This document shows, piece after piece, positions 11,589 to 20,682 of a stretch of 64,000 nt of DNA. The stretch is from Xanthomonas sp. F10 (lineage in GTDB: Bacteria; Pseudomonadota; Gammaproteobacteria; Xanthomonadales; Xanthomonadaceae), in assembly GCF_014206815.1 (NCBI RefSeq), contig NZ_JACHNP010000004.1:62001-126000 (forward strand), given 5' to 3'. The notes beneath the pieces were generated by a model. That model ran no database searches. It had not been told where the DNA came from and worked only from the letters and a program-made list of their open reading frames with translations. A program made the position numbers and the translations under genes. The stretch's first letter is position 1. Every line of letters begins with the position of its first letter.

Positions 11589-12158
11589 ATGACCGAGCAG
11601 GGCAGTTTCAATCCGTACCAGGCACCCAGCGTCGCCACCGCGTCCAGCCTGCCGCCGCCCCTGCCGGGCGAGACGCTCTGGCGCGACGGCAACGAGGTGC
11701 TGTGTCTGCGCGATACGCCGTTCCCGCCGCATTGCGTGAAGTGCGGAGTGGCGCTCCGCAACGACGAGCTGAAGAAGCGCACCTTCTATTGGCATGCGCC
11801 GGGCTGGTATGCGCTGATCCTGGTGAGCGTGGTGATCTACCTGATCGCGGCGCTGGTCGCGCGCAAGCGCAGCAGCCATGTGCTCGGGATGTGTGCCGAG
11901 CATCGGCGCCGGCGCAACCGCTTCGTGCTGTTGAGCGTGGGCGCCTTCCTCGCCGGTCCGCTGCTGGGATTTGCCGCTGGCGACGACCTCGGATGGGTGG
12001 TGGGGCCGCTGGTGTTCCTGGTGATGCTGATCTGGGGCATGCTCGGTGCGCGCATCCTGGTGCCGCGGCGCATGGACGAGCGCTACGCGCGCTACAAGGG
12101 CTTGGCGCCTGCCTTCCTGTCGCGCCTGCCGGCGTTGCCGCCGGCCTTGCGGCGCTGA
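11589..12158 (+). CDS. Hypothetical membrane protein with CxxC
   Basis: 189 residues with a cytoplasmic-type N-terminus (MTEQGSFNPYQAP). It has a CVKCG pair at about residue 56 and a further Cys near residue 102 (MCAEH), followed by paired hydrophobic helices: one near residues 77-95, and two between about 112 and 160. The Cys pair and CAEH could form a small metal or redox site. The Pro-rich start resembles proteins annotated only as hypothetical in Xanthomonas. It lies 175 bases after the thiolase and converges on hemY across a REP palindrome. Function unknown. Confidence 0.75.
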   Translation: MTEQGSFNPYQAPSVATASSLPPPLPGETLWRDGNEVLCLRDTPFPPHCVKCGVALRNDELKKRTFYWHAPGWYALILVSVVIYLIAALVARKRSSHVLGMCAEHRRRRNRFVLLSVGAFLAGPLLGFAAGDDLGWVVGPLVFLVMLIWGMLGARILVPRRMDERYARYKGLAPAFLSRLPALPPALRR

Positions 12159-12615
12159 GCGGGCGGGTCAGTGCACCGTTGGATGGGGTGAGCGCCGCGC
12201 GGCGGGCGTGGCCACATGGCGAGAATCGCTGAATCCCGCCGGGCTTCCGGGATCTCGCCGGCCGCGCAGCGGTCCCGGGGGCGATGCGCGTGTGCTCTCG
12301 CGTCGGTAACGCCTATGACGCGCTTCGCCGCGGATCAGCGCCATGCAGCCTTGTCTCGTAGGCAGGCCTTGAGCGCCTCTCCGACAACGAGGGGAAGCAT
12401 CCTGTAGGAGCGGCTTCAGCCGCGACCGGGGGTTCCTGGGAATGCCCGGTCGCGGCTGAAGCCGCTCCTACGGGGCAAACGGCATTCGGCGCAACGTGGC
12501 AAAAGCCGGCGATCGGCGCTGCCGGTTAGCCACGTTGGGCAGTCGAGATCGCGCGTCGCGGCCGAGCCCAAACAGGGACCACTAAGCCGCGCCTACTCCC
12601 GCGTTCGTCCCGGAC
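12159..12615. other. Convergent gap with one REP palindrome
   Basis: 457 bases between the membrane-protein gene (+) and hemY (-). Apart from the REP palindrome at 12404-12471 nothing is recognised. Confidence 0.6.
12404..12471. repeat. REP palindrome (GTAG type)
   Basis: Two perfect 27-base arms beginning GTAGGAGCGGCTTCAGCCGC and ending in CTCCTAC, separated by 14 bases. Each arm itself contains the palindrome GCGGCTTCAGCCGC. The same unit recurs at 31856, 39784, 41660-42234, 54185 and 58166. It resembles GTAG-type REP elements known in Stenotrophomonas and Xanthomonas, mobilised by RAYT transposases; no RAYT gene is in this window. Confidence 0.92.
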
Positions 12616-13884
12616 TCAGCCCTCGAGCCTCGGAAACCCATGCGCGTCGCGGCGCTCGGTACCATCCGGATCCGGTGCGATCGGGGCGACCGGAGCGACC
12701 GGTTCGGGCAGCGGCTGCGCCGGTTCGCCACGCCGCACGCGCAGCGCATTGGCGTAGCAACGCTGCGCCGCGAGCATGTCGCCGGCGTCGGCATAGCCGT
12801 CGCCGAACACTTCCCAGGCCTCGGCACCGGCGCCGAGCGCCAGCGCACGATGCAGGAATTCCTCGGCCTGCGGCCATTGCTGCTGGTGCCGGGCCAGGCG
12901 CGCCAGGGTCAGCAGCAGCGCCGGGCTGTCCGGGTGCGCCTGCAGCCAGCGTTGCGCACTGGCACGGCGCGAATCGTACTTCTCCACCGGCAGGCGTCCG
13001 TACAGCGCGGCCAGGCCTTCGTCCCAGCGCGTGTCCAGCGCCTGCTCCAGGCTGCGCAGCGCCGCATCGTCCCAGCGCAGCGCCGCCGCGCGCACCGCAT
13101 AGGCGGCGACCACCGCCGGCTCGCTGCGCAGCGACTTGGGCAGGCTTTCCCAGCGCTCGGCCAGGGCATTGGCATCGCCGGCCTGGTCCAGCGAGGCCGC
13201 GGCCAGGCGCGTTTCCAGCGTGGCGATCGCCTCCAGCGGCAAGGCCTGCTGCTGGCGGATCGCGCCGAGCTGACCGTAGGCCTCGCCGGCGCGGCCGATG
13301 CGGGCCAGCGCCTCGGTGCGCAGCAACAGCCCGCGCGGCGGCAGCGGCTGCGCCGCGGCCACGTCCAGCGCGTTGATCGCATCGACCGGGCGCTGCTGCT
13401 CCAGGTGCAGTTCGGCCTGCAGCAGCGCGTGCGCGGCGGCATCGCGTTCGGCCAGGCGCCGCAGGTGGCGTTCGGTCGCCTCGCGGTCGCCGCGCGCATC
13501 GGCCGCGCGCACCGCGGCGATCAAGGCGATGGCGCTGACCTCGGGATCCTCGGCGGCGGCGTTGAGCTGCTTCTCGGCCCGCGTCCACTGGCCGGCGTGG
13601 GCGGCGGCCAGGCCGTCGAGCAGGCGCGCACGCGACTGCTTGCGGCGGCGCCGGCCCCAGGCGCGGAACGGAAAACTGAGCACGTTCCACACCAGCCACA
13701 GCGCCAGGAACGCGATCACCAGCAGCAGCGAGGCCTGCGGCAGCGAGGCGATGTAGTCGGTACCGCCGACGCGCACGATCACCTCGCCCAGCTGGCGGAC
13801 CTGGTCCTGCCCCAGCCATTGCGCACCGATCACGCCCAGCGCGATGACGATCAACAGCACGATCAGGGAACGAAGCGATTTCAT
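12616..13884 (-). CDS. hemY: HemY, tetratricopeptide protein of the haem operon
   Basis: Inner-membrane protein encoded with haem synthesis genes. 422 residues: two membrane helices (about 7-24 and 40-62), then a cytosolic or periplasmic TPR region to about residue 385 and a Pro-rich tail. The HemY_N domain signature includes VRVGGTDYIASL and a following Trp-rich helix. The ATG at 13884 overlaps the stop of hemX by four bases (ATGA), showing translational coupling. The frame is open far upstream, but only this start gives the expected N-terminal helix. The biochemical role of HemY remains unclear in the family. Confidence 0.9.
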   Translation of the reverse strand: MKSLRSLIVLLIVIALGVIGAQWLGQDQVRQLGEVIVRVGGTDYIASLPQASLLLVIAFLALWLVWNVLSFPFRAWGRRRRKQSRARLLDGLAAAHAGQWTRAEKQLNAAAEDPEVSAIALIAAVRAADARGDREATERHLRRLAERDAAAHALLQAELHLEQQRPVDAINALDVAAAQPLPPRGLLLRTEALARIGRAGEAYGQLGAIRQQQALPLEAIATLETRLAAASLDQAGDANALAERWESLPKSLRSEPAVVAAYAVRAAALRWDDAALRSLEQALDTRWDEGLAALYGRLPVEKYDSRRASAQRWLQAHPDSPALLLTLARLARHQQQWPQAEEFLHRALALGAGAEAWEVFGDGYADAGDMLAAQRCYANALRVRRGEPAQPLPEPVAPVAPIAPDPDGTERRDAHGFPRLEG

Positions 13885-14861
13885 GACGGGCTCCTTGCGT
13901 CGCGCATCGCGCGCAACTGCTGCAGGGTGGTGCCAAGTTCGGGAATGGTCGGGCGCAGATCGGCGTTGGCCAGGGTGCGCAACGCGGCGCGGCGTTCGCG
14001 CAGCTGCGGCGATTCCGGCCACAGCCGCGACAGCCAGCGCCCGGCGCCGGCCAGTGCGCTGCGATAGCCGCGCGTGTCGCCGCGCTCCAGCGCCGCGCGC
14101 GCCAGGGTCAGGTCGAGCTGCAGCGCATCGTGGGCGGCGACGCGCTCCGATCCGGCGGCCAGTACGCCGCCCTGCGACGGGCGGATCTTCACCAGCGGCG
14201 CCAGCAGGCGCTGCCACAGCGGCGGCTGCGCGCTGTCCGGCACTTGCGTCGGCAACTTGTCCAGGCTGGCGGCGAAGGCATCCAGTTGCGCCGCCAGGCG
14301 CGCCTGCGGGCCGTCGCCCAGCGCATCCAGGGCGGTGCGTTCCTGCAGCAGCGCCTGGCGCAGGTTGAGGAACTGCGGATCGTCGATGCCGTCCAGCACG
14401 CCGCTGGCCAGGGCGTAGGCGCGGCGCGCACCAGCCGCGTCGCCGGCCAGCAGCAAGCGCTGCTGGCCCTGGTTGAGCAGCAGTTCGACCTCGTCCAGGC
14501 GCAGCGCCTGCGCGCCGTGGCGGTTGGAATCGGCGAGCTTGGCGACATTGGCTTCCAGCAGCGCGCTGCGCTGGCTCAGGCCGAGCATTTCATCGCGCAG
14601 CACGCGGTTGGTGCTGGCCGCATCCTGCAGCCGCTGCACAGTGGCGCGCTGGTCGCGGCGCAGGCTGTCCTGGGCCTGCTGCAACGCCTGCAGCTGCTGC
14701 TGCAGGTCCGATTGCTGGGCCAGCTCGCGCGCGCTGCGCGCCTGCCACCAGTCCCAGCCACGCCAGCCGGCAAACGCCAACGCGGCCAGCGTGGCGAGTA
14801 CCAGCAGCAACCAGATCCAGCGTGTGGAACGGCGAGGCGTGATCGGGATTTCGTCGGTCAT
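13881..14861 (-). CDS. hemX: HemX-like membrane protein
   Basis: 326 residues: a short cytoplasmic N-terminus (MTDEIPITPRRSTRW), one membrane helix at about 16-35, then a long helical, Gln-rich periplasmic part with coiled-coil character (QQSDLQQQLQALQQAQDSL region). This is the architecture of the HemX family encoded between hemD and hemY. The start at 14861 is chosen because it precedes the membrane helix directly. It lies 114 bases after hemD and overlaps hemY by four bases. Enzymatic activity of HemX (once proposed as a methyltransferase) is not supported by this sequence. Confidence 0.88.
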   Translation of the reverse strand: MTDEIPITPRRSTRWIWLLLVLATLAALAFAGWRGWDWWQARSARELAQQSDLQQQLQALQQAQDSLRRDQRATVQRLQDAASTNRVLRDEMLGLSQRSALLEANVAKLADSNRHGAQALRLDEVELLLNQGQQRLLLAGDAAGARRAYALASGVLDGIDDPQFLNLRQALLQERTALDALGDGPQARLAAQLDAFAASLDKLPTQVPDSAQPPLWQRLLAPLVKIRPSQGGVLAAGSERVAAHDALQLDLTLARAALERGDTRGYRSALAGAGRWLSRLWPESPQLRERRAALRTLANADLRPTIPELGTTLQQLRAMRDARSPS

Positions 14862-14975
14862 CGGCAGCGTCCTGGGGGGCCGACGCCCCGTCGCGAGCAA
14901 GGCGGCGGGTGGCGCGGCACCGCCGGAGCATGGCGTGAGCGGCACTGCGGCCGCAACCCGGGCGCTGGCCCGCGT

Positions 14976-15749
14976 TCAGCGAGGTGGCGAGCGCGTCACG
15001 ATTGCGACCGCGGCGGCCACCATCTGTTGCGGCATCGGTCCGGCGGCCTGCACCACCTCGGTAAATCCCAGGTCTCCTGCCAGCGCCGCCAGGCGCGCGC
15101 TGGCGACGACGACGGGGCGCATGCGCCAGGCCTGCGCCAATTCCTCGGGCAACTGCGCCAGCAACTGGTGCAGCGCCTCGCCGCTGCTCACGGCCAGCAC
15201 CCCGGGCGGCGCCGCACGCAGGCGCGCGAGGTCGGCCGGGCGTAACGGCACCGGTTCGCGGACATAGACGTCGGCGCGCAGCAGCGGGGTGCCGCGTGCC
15301 TGCAGGTGCGCGGTGATCAGGCCGCGGCCGCCGGGCGCGGTGACCAGGCCTACCGGCACGTCTGGCGCGGCCAGTTTCGGCAGCGCCAGCAGGCCGTCGC
15401 TGTCCATCCGCGCCGGCGTCGCCACCTCGGCGATGCCGTGCTGGCGCAACGCGCGCGCCGTGCCCGCGCCCACCGCCAGCCAGCACTGCCCAGGGCGTGC
15501 CGCCAGCGGCTGCAGCGCCGCCGCCGCGCGCACCGCCGCCGGGCTGCTGACGATGACCCGCGGTGCAGCCAATGCCGCGGCCAGGGCCGCACGGGTGGCG
15601 GGATCGGTGCGCGGCCGCAGCCGCCACGGCGACAGCGCCAGCACGCGCCCGCCGCAGCGCGCCGCGGCCCGCCGCAGCGGCGCGTGCTCGCCCTGCGGGC
15701 GCAGCGAGATCAGGGTCCAGGCCGGGGCGGCGGTTGCATGCGCGCTCAT
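14976..15749 (-). CDS. hemD: Uroporphyrinogen-III synthase
   Basis: Closes and inverts ring D of hydroxymethylbilane to form uroporphyrinogen III. 257 residues with the loose HemD pattern: SLRPQGE near the start, IVSSPAAVRAA, AVGAGTARALRQHG, and a C-terminal half with LAVSSGEALHQLL and PVVVASARLAALAGDLGF. It is first in a hemD-hemX-hemY operon and divergent from a thioesterase gene with only 42 bases between the starts. HemD proteins are poorly conserved, so the operon context adds weight. hemC is not in this window. Confidence 0.9.
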   Translation of the reverse strand: MSAHATAAPAWTLISLRPQGEHAPLRRAAARCGGRVLALSPWRLRPRTDPATRAALAAALAAPRVIVSSPAAVRAAAALQPLAARPGQCWLAVGAGTARALRQHGIAEVATPARMDSDGLLALPKLAAPDVPVGLVTAPGGRGLITAHLQARGTPLLRADVYVREPVPLRPADLARLRAAPPGVLAVSSGEALHQLLAQLPEELAQAWRMRPVVVASARLAALAGDLGFTEVVQAAGPMPQQMVAAAVAIVTRSPPR

Positions 15750-15791
15750 GCTAGGCATTATGCGAGCCCCCACCGGCAGCACAATCGCACC

Positions 15792-16262
15792 ATGGCAGCG
15801 GATCTTTCCTTCGAGGCGTTCCTGCAGCAGCTGCAACGCCAGTTCCAGGCCATGCCGCCGGTGGCGGCGCTCCAGGTCGCCGTGCACGCCTATGCCGACC
15901 GGCGTCTGCATGTGGTCGCGCCGCTGGCGGCCAACATCAACGACAAGGGCAACGCCTTCGGCGGCAGCCTGGGATCGGTGATGACCCTGGCCGGCTGGGG
16001 GCTGGTCAACTGCGAGCTGCACCGCGCCGGGCTGCAGGCCGACGTCTATGTCGCCGACAGCCAGGTGCGCTACCTGGCGCCGCTGTACGCCGATCTGCAC
16101 GCCCAGGCCAATGCCGACGCCGAGGGCGACTGGGACGTGTTCGTGCACACCTTCCGCCAGCGCGGCCGCGCCCGCATCGGCATCCAGGCCCAGGTCGGTG
16201 CGCCCGGCGCGGCGGCGGCGGCGACCCTGGGCGGTCGCTTCGTGGCCATCGCCAAAGGGTAG
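15792..16262 (+). CDS. YiiD_C-type thioesterase
   Basis: 156 residues with a single hot-dog fold of the putative thioesterase group: VAPLAANINDKGNAFGGSLGSVMTLAGWGLV in part, with the conserved N-x-x-x-x-FGGS motif, then VADSQVRYLAPL. Acyl-CoA or acyl-ACP hydrolysis is expected from the family; the substrate is unknown. It is divergent from hemD (42 bases) and precedes a small exported protein. No signal peptide. Confidence 0.82.
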   Translation: MAADLSFEAFLQQLQRQFQAMPPVAALQVAVHAYADRRLHVVAPLAANINDKGNAFGGSLGSVMTLAGWGLVNCELHRAGLQADVYVADSQVRYLAPLYADLHAQANADAEGDWDVFVHTFRQRGRARIGIQAQVGAPGAAAAATLGGRFVAIAKG

Positions 16263-16307
16263 GATGCGCGGATCGCGCGCGCCGCGCGCCGCCACCTGGA
16301 CGCCGCC

Positions 16308-16727
16308 ATGCCTTCGATGTTCCGCGCGCTCGCGCTGCTGTTGCTGCTGGGCTGGGCCGGCGCGGCCGTGGCCGGCACCCGTGCGCAACAGCGCAAGCTC
16401 GACGACCTGCAGACCGCCTACGCCGCCGCGGTGCGCTGGAGCGAGTTCGAAACCGCCTGGCAGGCGGTGGATCCGGCCTACCGCCAGGCGCACCCGCTGA
16501 CCGATCTGCAACTGGAGCGCTACCGGCAGATCCAGGTCTCCTCCTACAAGGTCGGCGGCGGCGCGGTGGGCGACGGCGAGGCGCTGCGCGAGATCGAGCT
16601 GGGCGTGATCAACCGCAATACCCAGGCCGAGCGTGTCGTCCGCTACCGCGAGCGCTGGCGCTGGGATCCCGAGGCCAAGACCTGGTGGCTGCAGGACGGC
16701 CTGCCGGACCTGTGGAACGGCCAGTAG
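16308..16727 (+). CDS. Small exported hypothetical protein, 139 aa
   Basis: 139 residues with a clean signal peptide (MPSMFRALALLLLLGWAGAA, cleavage after AVAG). The mature part is rich in Arg, Trp and Gln, with conserved-looking WRWDPEAKTWWLQDGLPDLW at the end (20 residues quoted). Likely periplasmic. Not recognised beyond similarity to hypothetical proteins of the group. It lies 45 bases after the thioesterase gene and 53 bases before the rhodanese, so a thioesterase-to-gpsA transcript is possible. Confidence 0.75.
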   Translation: MPSMFRALALLLLLGWAGAAVAGTRAQQRKLDDLQTAYAAAVRWSEFETAWQAVDPAYRQAHPLTDLQLERYRQIQVSSYKVGGGAVGDGEALREIELGVINRNTQAERVVRYRERWRWDPEAKTWWLQDGLPDLWNGQ

Positions 16728-16780
16728 CGCGGTCGCCGAGCTGTGCGACAATCGGCGCCCGCTTCCCGCCCCCGAGTCCC

Positions 16781-17215
16781 GTGAACTTCGAAGAACTGCT
16801 GGCCTTCGCCGGCCGCAACCCGATGCTGGCCCTGGCCCTGGTGGGCCTCACCATCGCCCTGATCGTCACCGAAGTGGCGCGCCTGTTCCGTGGCTACAAG
16901 AGCCTGCGGCCGGCCGAGTTGACCCGCCTGATCAACGCCGGCAACGCGGTGCTGGTCGACCTGTCGGCCTCGGCCGATTTCGAGAAGGGCCACATCGCCG
17001 GCAGCCGCAACGCCACCGCCAGCCAGTTCGGTCCCGAGCACAAGCTGGTGGCCAACGCCAAGGCGCAGCCGGTGGTGCTGGTCTGCCGTACCGGCACCAC
17101 TGCCGACGGCGCCGCCAAGCAGTTGAAGAAGGCCGGCTTCGAGCAGGTCTATGTGCTGGAGGGCGGCATCGCCGCCTGGCAGCAGGCCGAGCTGCCGCTG
17201 GTCAAGGGCCGCTGA
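16781..17215 (+). CDS. Rhodanese-like protein, membrane-anchored
   Basis: 144 residues: an N-terminal membrane helix (about 13-33, [18 protein letters not shown]) and a rhodanese domain with active-site Cys in [14 protein letters not shown] persulfide or sulfur-transfer role is expected; the location next to secB and gpsA is a conserved arrangement in many gammaproteobacteria (yibN). The start is a GTG at 16781 (GTGAACTTCGAAG), because no in-frame ATG gives the expected N-terminus. Substrate unknown. Confidence 0.88.
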   Translation: MNFEELLAFAGRNPMLALALVGLTIALIVTEVARLFRGYKSLRPAELTRLINAGNAVLVDLSASADFEKGHIAGSRNATASQFGPEHKLVANAKAQPVVLVCRTGTTADGAAKQLKKAGFEQVYVLEGGIAAWQQAELPLVKGR

Positions 17216-17303
17216 GACACGCGCCCGGCCGGCCCTCCGAGGGTCGCGGCCGGCGTGTGATAATCCCGTTTCTTTCTGTTACCGAATCCACCGGAGTCAA
17301 GCA

Positions 17304-17822
17304 ATGTCCGACGTCACCAACAACGGCGCCGCGGCGCCGGCCGAAGCCGCGGCCGGCCCCGCTTTCACCATCGAGAAGATCTACGTCAAGGACGTGTCCT
17401 TCGAGTCCCCCAACGCGCCGTCGGTGTTCAACGACAACGCGCAGCCGGAACTGCAGCTCAACCTCAACCAGCGCGTGCAGCAGCTCAACGAGCAGGCCTT
17501 CGAAGTGGTGCTGGCCGTGACCCTGACCTGCACCGCCGGCGGCAAGACCGCGTACGTGGCCGAAGTGCAGCAGGCCGGCGTGTTCGGCCTGGTCGGCCTG
17601 GACCCGCAGGCGGTGGACGTGCTGCTCGGCACCCAGTGCCCGAGCATCCTGTTCCCGTACGTGCGTTCGCTGGTCAGCGACCTGATCCAGGCCGGCGGCT
17701 TCCCGCCGTTCTTCCTGCAGCCGATCAACTTCGAGGCCCTGTACGCCGAGACCCTGCGCCAGCGCGCGCAGCAGGGCGAGGGCCAGTCGCTGGCCGATTC
17801 GGAGCCGGCCGGCAACGCCTGA
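17304..17822 (+). CDS. secB: Protein-export chaperone SecB
   Basis: Cytosolic tetrameric chaperone that keeps preproteins unfolded and hands them to SecA. 172 residues, near the usual 155-170. Signatures: [17 protein letters not shown] near residue 28, LNLN...E.YEVVL-like strand, [14 protein letters not shown], and the C-terminal [16 protein letters not shown] followed by [13 protein letters not shown]. The Ala-rich N-terminal extension of about 20 residues is typical for Xanthomonas. It lies between rhodanese and gpsA, as in many relatives. Confidence 0.96.
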   Translation: MSDVTNNGAAAPAEAAAGPAFTIEKIYVKDVSFESPNAPSVFNDNAQPELQLNLNQRVQQLNEQAFEVVLAVTLTCTAGGKTAYVAEVQQAGVFGLVGLDPQAVDVLLGTQCPSILFPYVRSLVSDLIQAGGFPPFFLQPINFEALYAETLRQRAQQGEGQSLADSEPAGNA

Positions 17823-17840
17823 GCGCGTCCGCCGTTGCGC

Positions 17841-18866
17841 ATGCGCGATAACGCCAAGAAGAAGATCGCCGTCCTCGGCGCCGGCTCCTGGGGCACGGCG
17901 CTGGCGTCGCTGACCGCACGGCACGGGTATCCGACCGTGCTGTGGGGCCGCGATGCCGTGGTCGCCGAGGCCATCGGGCAGCACCACGAAAACCCGCGCT
18001 ACTTGCCGGGGATCGCGCTGCCGGAGGGCCTGCAGGCCACCACCGACCTGGCCGTGGCCATCGACGGCGCCGACTGGATCCTGGTGGTGGTGCCGTCGCA
18101 TGCGTTCACCGAGACCCTGCGCCAGCTGGCGCCGCTGCGCCCGGCGCAGGCCGGCGTGGCCTGGGCGACCAAGGGCTTCGAGCCCGGGTCGGGGCGTTTC
18201 CTGCACGAAGTGGCGCAGGAGATCCTGGGCGAGGACGTCCCGCTGGCGGTGGTGACCGGCCCGTCCTTCGCCAAGGAAGTGGCCCTGGACCTGCCCACCG
18301 CGGTGACCGTGCACGGCGATGCCGCGTTCGCGCAGCAGGTCGCCGACGCCATGCACGGCCCGACCTTCCGCGCCTACACCGGCGACGACATGGTCGGCGC
18401 CGAACTGGGCGGAGCGATGAAGAACGTGCTGGCGGTGGCCACCGGTGTGGCCGACGGCATGGAGCTGGGCCTCAATGCCCGCGCCGGCCTGATCACCCGC
18501 GGCCTCAACGAGATGCTGCGGCTGGCCGCGGCGATCGGCGCCAAGCCGGAAACCCTGATGGGCCTGGCCGGGCTCGGCGACCTGGTGCTGACCTGCACCG
18601 GCGACCTGTCGCGCAACCGCCGGCTAGGCCTGGCGTTGGGCCGCGGGCAGCCATTGCAGGAGGCGGTCCGCGCGATCGGCCAGGTGGTCGAGTCGGTGCA
18701 GACCGCCGACGAGGTGATGCGCCAGGCCGAGCGCCACGGCATCGACCTGCCGATCTCCAACGCGGTGCGCGCGGTCCTGCACGGCGAACTGACTCCGGCG
18801 GTGGGCCTGCAGCAGTTGCTGGCGCGCGAGCAGAAGCCCGAGTACCCGACCACCCTGTTCAGTTGA
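17841..18866 (+). CDS. gpsA: Glycerol-3-phosphate dehydrogenase (NAD(P)+)
   Basis: Reduces dihydroxyacetone phosphate to sn-glycerol 3-phosphate for phospholipid synthesis. 341 residues. Rossmann motif [10 protein letters not shown] near the start; [27 protein letters not shown] with the catalytic Lys; and [23 protein letters not shown]. The ATG at 17841 lies 18 bases after secB; a TTG six bases earlier is less likely. Two hairpin terminators follow, so this ends the transcript that begins before secB. Confidence 0.96.
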   Translation: MRDNAKKKIAVLGAGSWGTALASLTARHGYPTVLWGRDAVVAEAIGQHHENPRYLPGIALPEGLQATTDLAVAIDGADWILVVVPSHAFTETLRQLAPLRPAQAGVAWATKGFEPGSGRFLHEVAQEILGEDVPLAVVTGPSFAKEVALDLPTAVTVHGDAAFAQQVADAMHGPTFRAYTGDDMVGAELGGAMKNVLAVATGVADGMELGLNARAGLITRGLNEMLRLAAAIGAKPETLMGLAGLGDLVLTCTGDLSRNRRLGLALGRGQPLQEAVRAIGQVVESVQTADEVMRQAERHGIDLPISNAVRAVLHGELTPAVGLQQLLAREQKPEYPTTLFS

Positions 18867-18890
18867 TCCGGCCAACTGCCGGAAACGCGA

Positions 18891-18914
18891 ACGCCCGGCC
18901 TGGCCGGGCGTTTT
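18891..18914 (+). terminator. Terminator after gpsA
   Basis: Stem ACGCCCGG/CCGGGCGT with a short CCTGG-type loop, followed by TTTT, 24 bases after the gpsA stop. A standard intrinsic terminator. Confidence 0.85.
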
Positions 18915-18961
18915 CGTGTCAGCGCGTCGGCGTGTCATCGACGACGGCCGGATCGACAGGC

Positions 18962-18993
18962 AAAAAAAAGCCCGGTCGTTGGACCGGGCTTTC
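18962..18993 (-). terminator. Terminator of ax21 (minus strand)
   Basis: Stem AGCCCGGTC/GACCGGGCT with loop GTTG. On the minus strand it is followed by eight U residues (the A run at 18962-18969), 52 bases beyond the ax21 stop. On the plus strand only TTT follows, so it acts mainly for ax21. Confidence 0.88.
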
Positions 18994-19045
18994 CGAACCG
19001 CGCGCGGCGGGAGAGAGAGACGACGCGCGCGGCGCTAGCGAACGC

Positions 19046-19618
19046 TTACCAGCTGAAGCGTGGGCCGACGAACCATTCCTTGTCGCCGTGGCGGTCCATC
19101 TTCAGGTCGGCGCTGAGGCCCCAGTTCTGGTTCAGCTTGGCCTGGGCGCCCAGGCGGCCGTAGAACTGGCCTTCCGGATTGATGCCGTCCTTCTTCGCGT
19201 AGTCCTCGTAGCCGCCCAGTGCATAGACTTCCAGGTACGGGTTGAACGCGGTGCGGATACCCGCTTCGGCGCTCCAGCCGTTGAACTTGGTGCCGTATTC
19301 CGGGTCGAAACGGTTGTAGGCCACGCGGGTCACCAGGTCGGTGCTGGTCGCGATCTCGTGGTTGTAGCCGGCGCCGATGCGCCACTGGTCAACGCGCACG
19401 TCGCCGAAGTCGGTCTTCTGGCGGTTGAAGTCGCCGAACACGCTGAAGTTCGGGTGGAACGCGTAGGAACCCTTGACAGCCCAGCCGTCGGCGTCGCCGC
19501 CGCTGGCGTCGGTCTTGACGTAGCCGCCCTCGACATAGTTGTAGGAAAGGCCTTCGGCAGCCGAAGCGGCGAACGGCAGGGTGGCCAGGAGGCCGAGAGC
19601 AAGCAGAGAGGTCTTCAT
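19046..19618 (-). CDS. ax21: Outer-membrane beta-barrel protein Ax21
   Basis: 190 residues: signal peptide MKTSLLALGLLATLPFAASA, then GLSYNYVEGGYVKTD and alternating beta strands, ending in the outer-membrane signature Trp (FVGPRFSW). This matches Ax21/Omp1X of Xanthomonas and its Stenotrophomonas homologues in length and sequence. Ax21 was once reported as a secreted signal and elicitor of rice XA21; that interpretation was withdrawn, and the protein is now regarded as an outer-membrane and vesicle protein. The ATG at 19618 has AAGG about 10 bases upstream. A strong intrinsic terminator follows. Confidence 0.9.
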   Translation of the reverse strand: MKTSLLALGLLATLPFAASAAEGLSYNYVEGGYVKTDASGGDADGWAVKGSYAFHPNFSVFGDFNRQKTDFGDVRVDQWRIGAGYNHEIATSTDLVTRVAYNRFDPEYGTKFNGWSAEAGIRTAFNPYLEVYALGGYEDYAKKDGINPEGQFYGRLGAQAKLNQNWGLSADLKMDRHGDKEWFVGPRFSW

Positions 19619-19991
19619 AATCGGGTACCTTCGTTATTGGTTTGTCGGCGCTGAGGCGTGGGGCCGTTCGCTGCCGATATGTAAATTATCCGTTAGTCAC
19701 CCGAACTCGCCCTGAATCCCGAACTGACTAGTACATAAATTAAACGCCTTGTTCAGGAACGGCGGCGCGCTGCAGGGATGCAGTTCACACCGCTCTGCGA
19801 GCGCTGCCGGCAGGCAGTGATGCTCCTCATCCAGAGCGTGCTTCTGCTCATGGCCGCCGTGCGCCGGATCAGCCGGGCGGGGGGGGCCGTCACCGCGGCA
19901 ACGCCGGTCGGTGGCTTGCAGGGCTCGGTGTCCTCAAGGCGGTGCTGCGCCTTGCCGGGGATGGCGCGGATATCCACGTCCCCGTCGTCGC
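19619..19991. other. Region upstream of ax21 with no gene
   Basis: 373 bases. An AT-rich patch at about 19678-19745 is the likely ax21 promoter area, although I could not fix a -35/-10 pair. The remainder up to the TetR stop is GC-rich and shows no convincing gene; the short open frames have no family resemblance. Confidence 0.5.
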
Positions 19992-20534
19992 CTACAACGC
20001 GGCGAGTTTCTCGATCGCATCGCGCACGCGCTGCCTGTCCATGGGCACGACCGAGCGATGGATCGTCGCGCCTTCGATGAAGGCGTCGATGGCGGCGGAC
20101 GCCGCCACGGAGAAATGCGTTTCCAGCGCCGCCCGGCTCCTGGCCATCCACTGCTGCATGATCGCGGTCATCTCCGGATGCCGGCGGGCGAAGGCGTACA
20201 GCTCGTAGCTCAGCAGCAGCACCCGCGGGGAGGCCGTGCCCTCGGCGAAGATGATGTTCACCACCGCGTCCAGAGCCTGCGTGTGGCTTTGCGCGGCGCG
20301 GATTTCGGCGGCGAAGTCGGTGGACACTTCCTGGGAAAACCGGGTGAACGCGGCCACCAGCAGCTCGTGCATCGAGCCGAAATAATAGGTGGTGGCGCTG
20401 AGCGGAACGCCGGCTTCCTCGGCGACCTTGCGGAAGGTGGTGCCGGCGACGCCGTGGTCCAGGATCACCCGCAGCGCGGCCTGCTCGATCGCGTCCTTCC
20501 GGTGCGGATCCTGCCGCCAGGTCCTGCCGCTCAT
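19992..20534 (-). CDS. TetR-family transcriptional regulator
   Basis: 180 residues with an N-terminal TetR helix-turn-helix (about 12-55: DAIEQAALRVILDHGVAGTTFRKVAEEAGVP region, then TYYFGSMHELL) and a divergent C-terminal ligand domain. It faces a DUF1349 gene with 148 bases between the starts. Within that space a 10-base inverted repeat covers a candidate promoter (20582-20614). The pair therefore looks like a classic repressor and its target. The ligand is unknown. The ATG at 20534 is chosen since it begins directly before the DNA-binding domain. Confidence 0.9.
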   Translation of the reverse strand: MSGRTWRQDPHRKDAIEQAALRVILDHGVAGTTFRKVAEEAGVPLSATTYYFGSMHELLVAAFTRFSQEVSTDFAAEIRAAQSHTQALDAVVNIIFAEGTASPRVLLLSYELYAFARRHPEMTAIMQQWMARSRAALETHFSVAASAAIDAFIEGATIHRSVVPMDRQRVRDAIEKLAAL

Positions 20535-20581
20535 GCCTGTCCAGCGCTGTTTCGACGAAGGCCGATGATCGCAGTTCGCGA

Positions 20582-20614
20582 TTGACACCTCAATTGGTAC
20601 GGATGTACAAATTG
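20582..20614 (+). promoter_or_regulatory. TetR operator overlapping a promoter for the DUF1349 gene
   Basis: Inverted repeat CAATTGGTAC-GGAT-GTACAAATTG (20591-20614) with one mismatch in ten. A TTGACA box (20582-20587) lies 18 bases before TACAAA (20606-20611), so the dyad covers the spacer and -10 region. Binding of the adjacent TetR protein here would block transcription. The dyad is seen; the regulator assignment is inferred. Confidence 0.65.
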
Positions 20615-20682
20615 GCCGATGAGGTCGACGAAGGCCATCGCCGCGATGGCGCCTCGAAAACAGCGACGCGAGGAGCAGGGCG

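Noticed and set aside
12616-14217. N-terminal extension of HemY over hemX
   Set aside because: The frame is open, but the ATGA overlap with hemX and the membrane helix at the chosen start mark 13884 as the real start.
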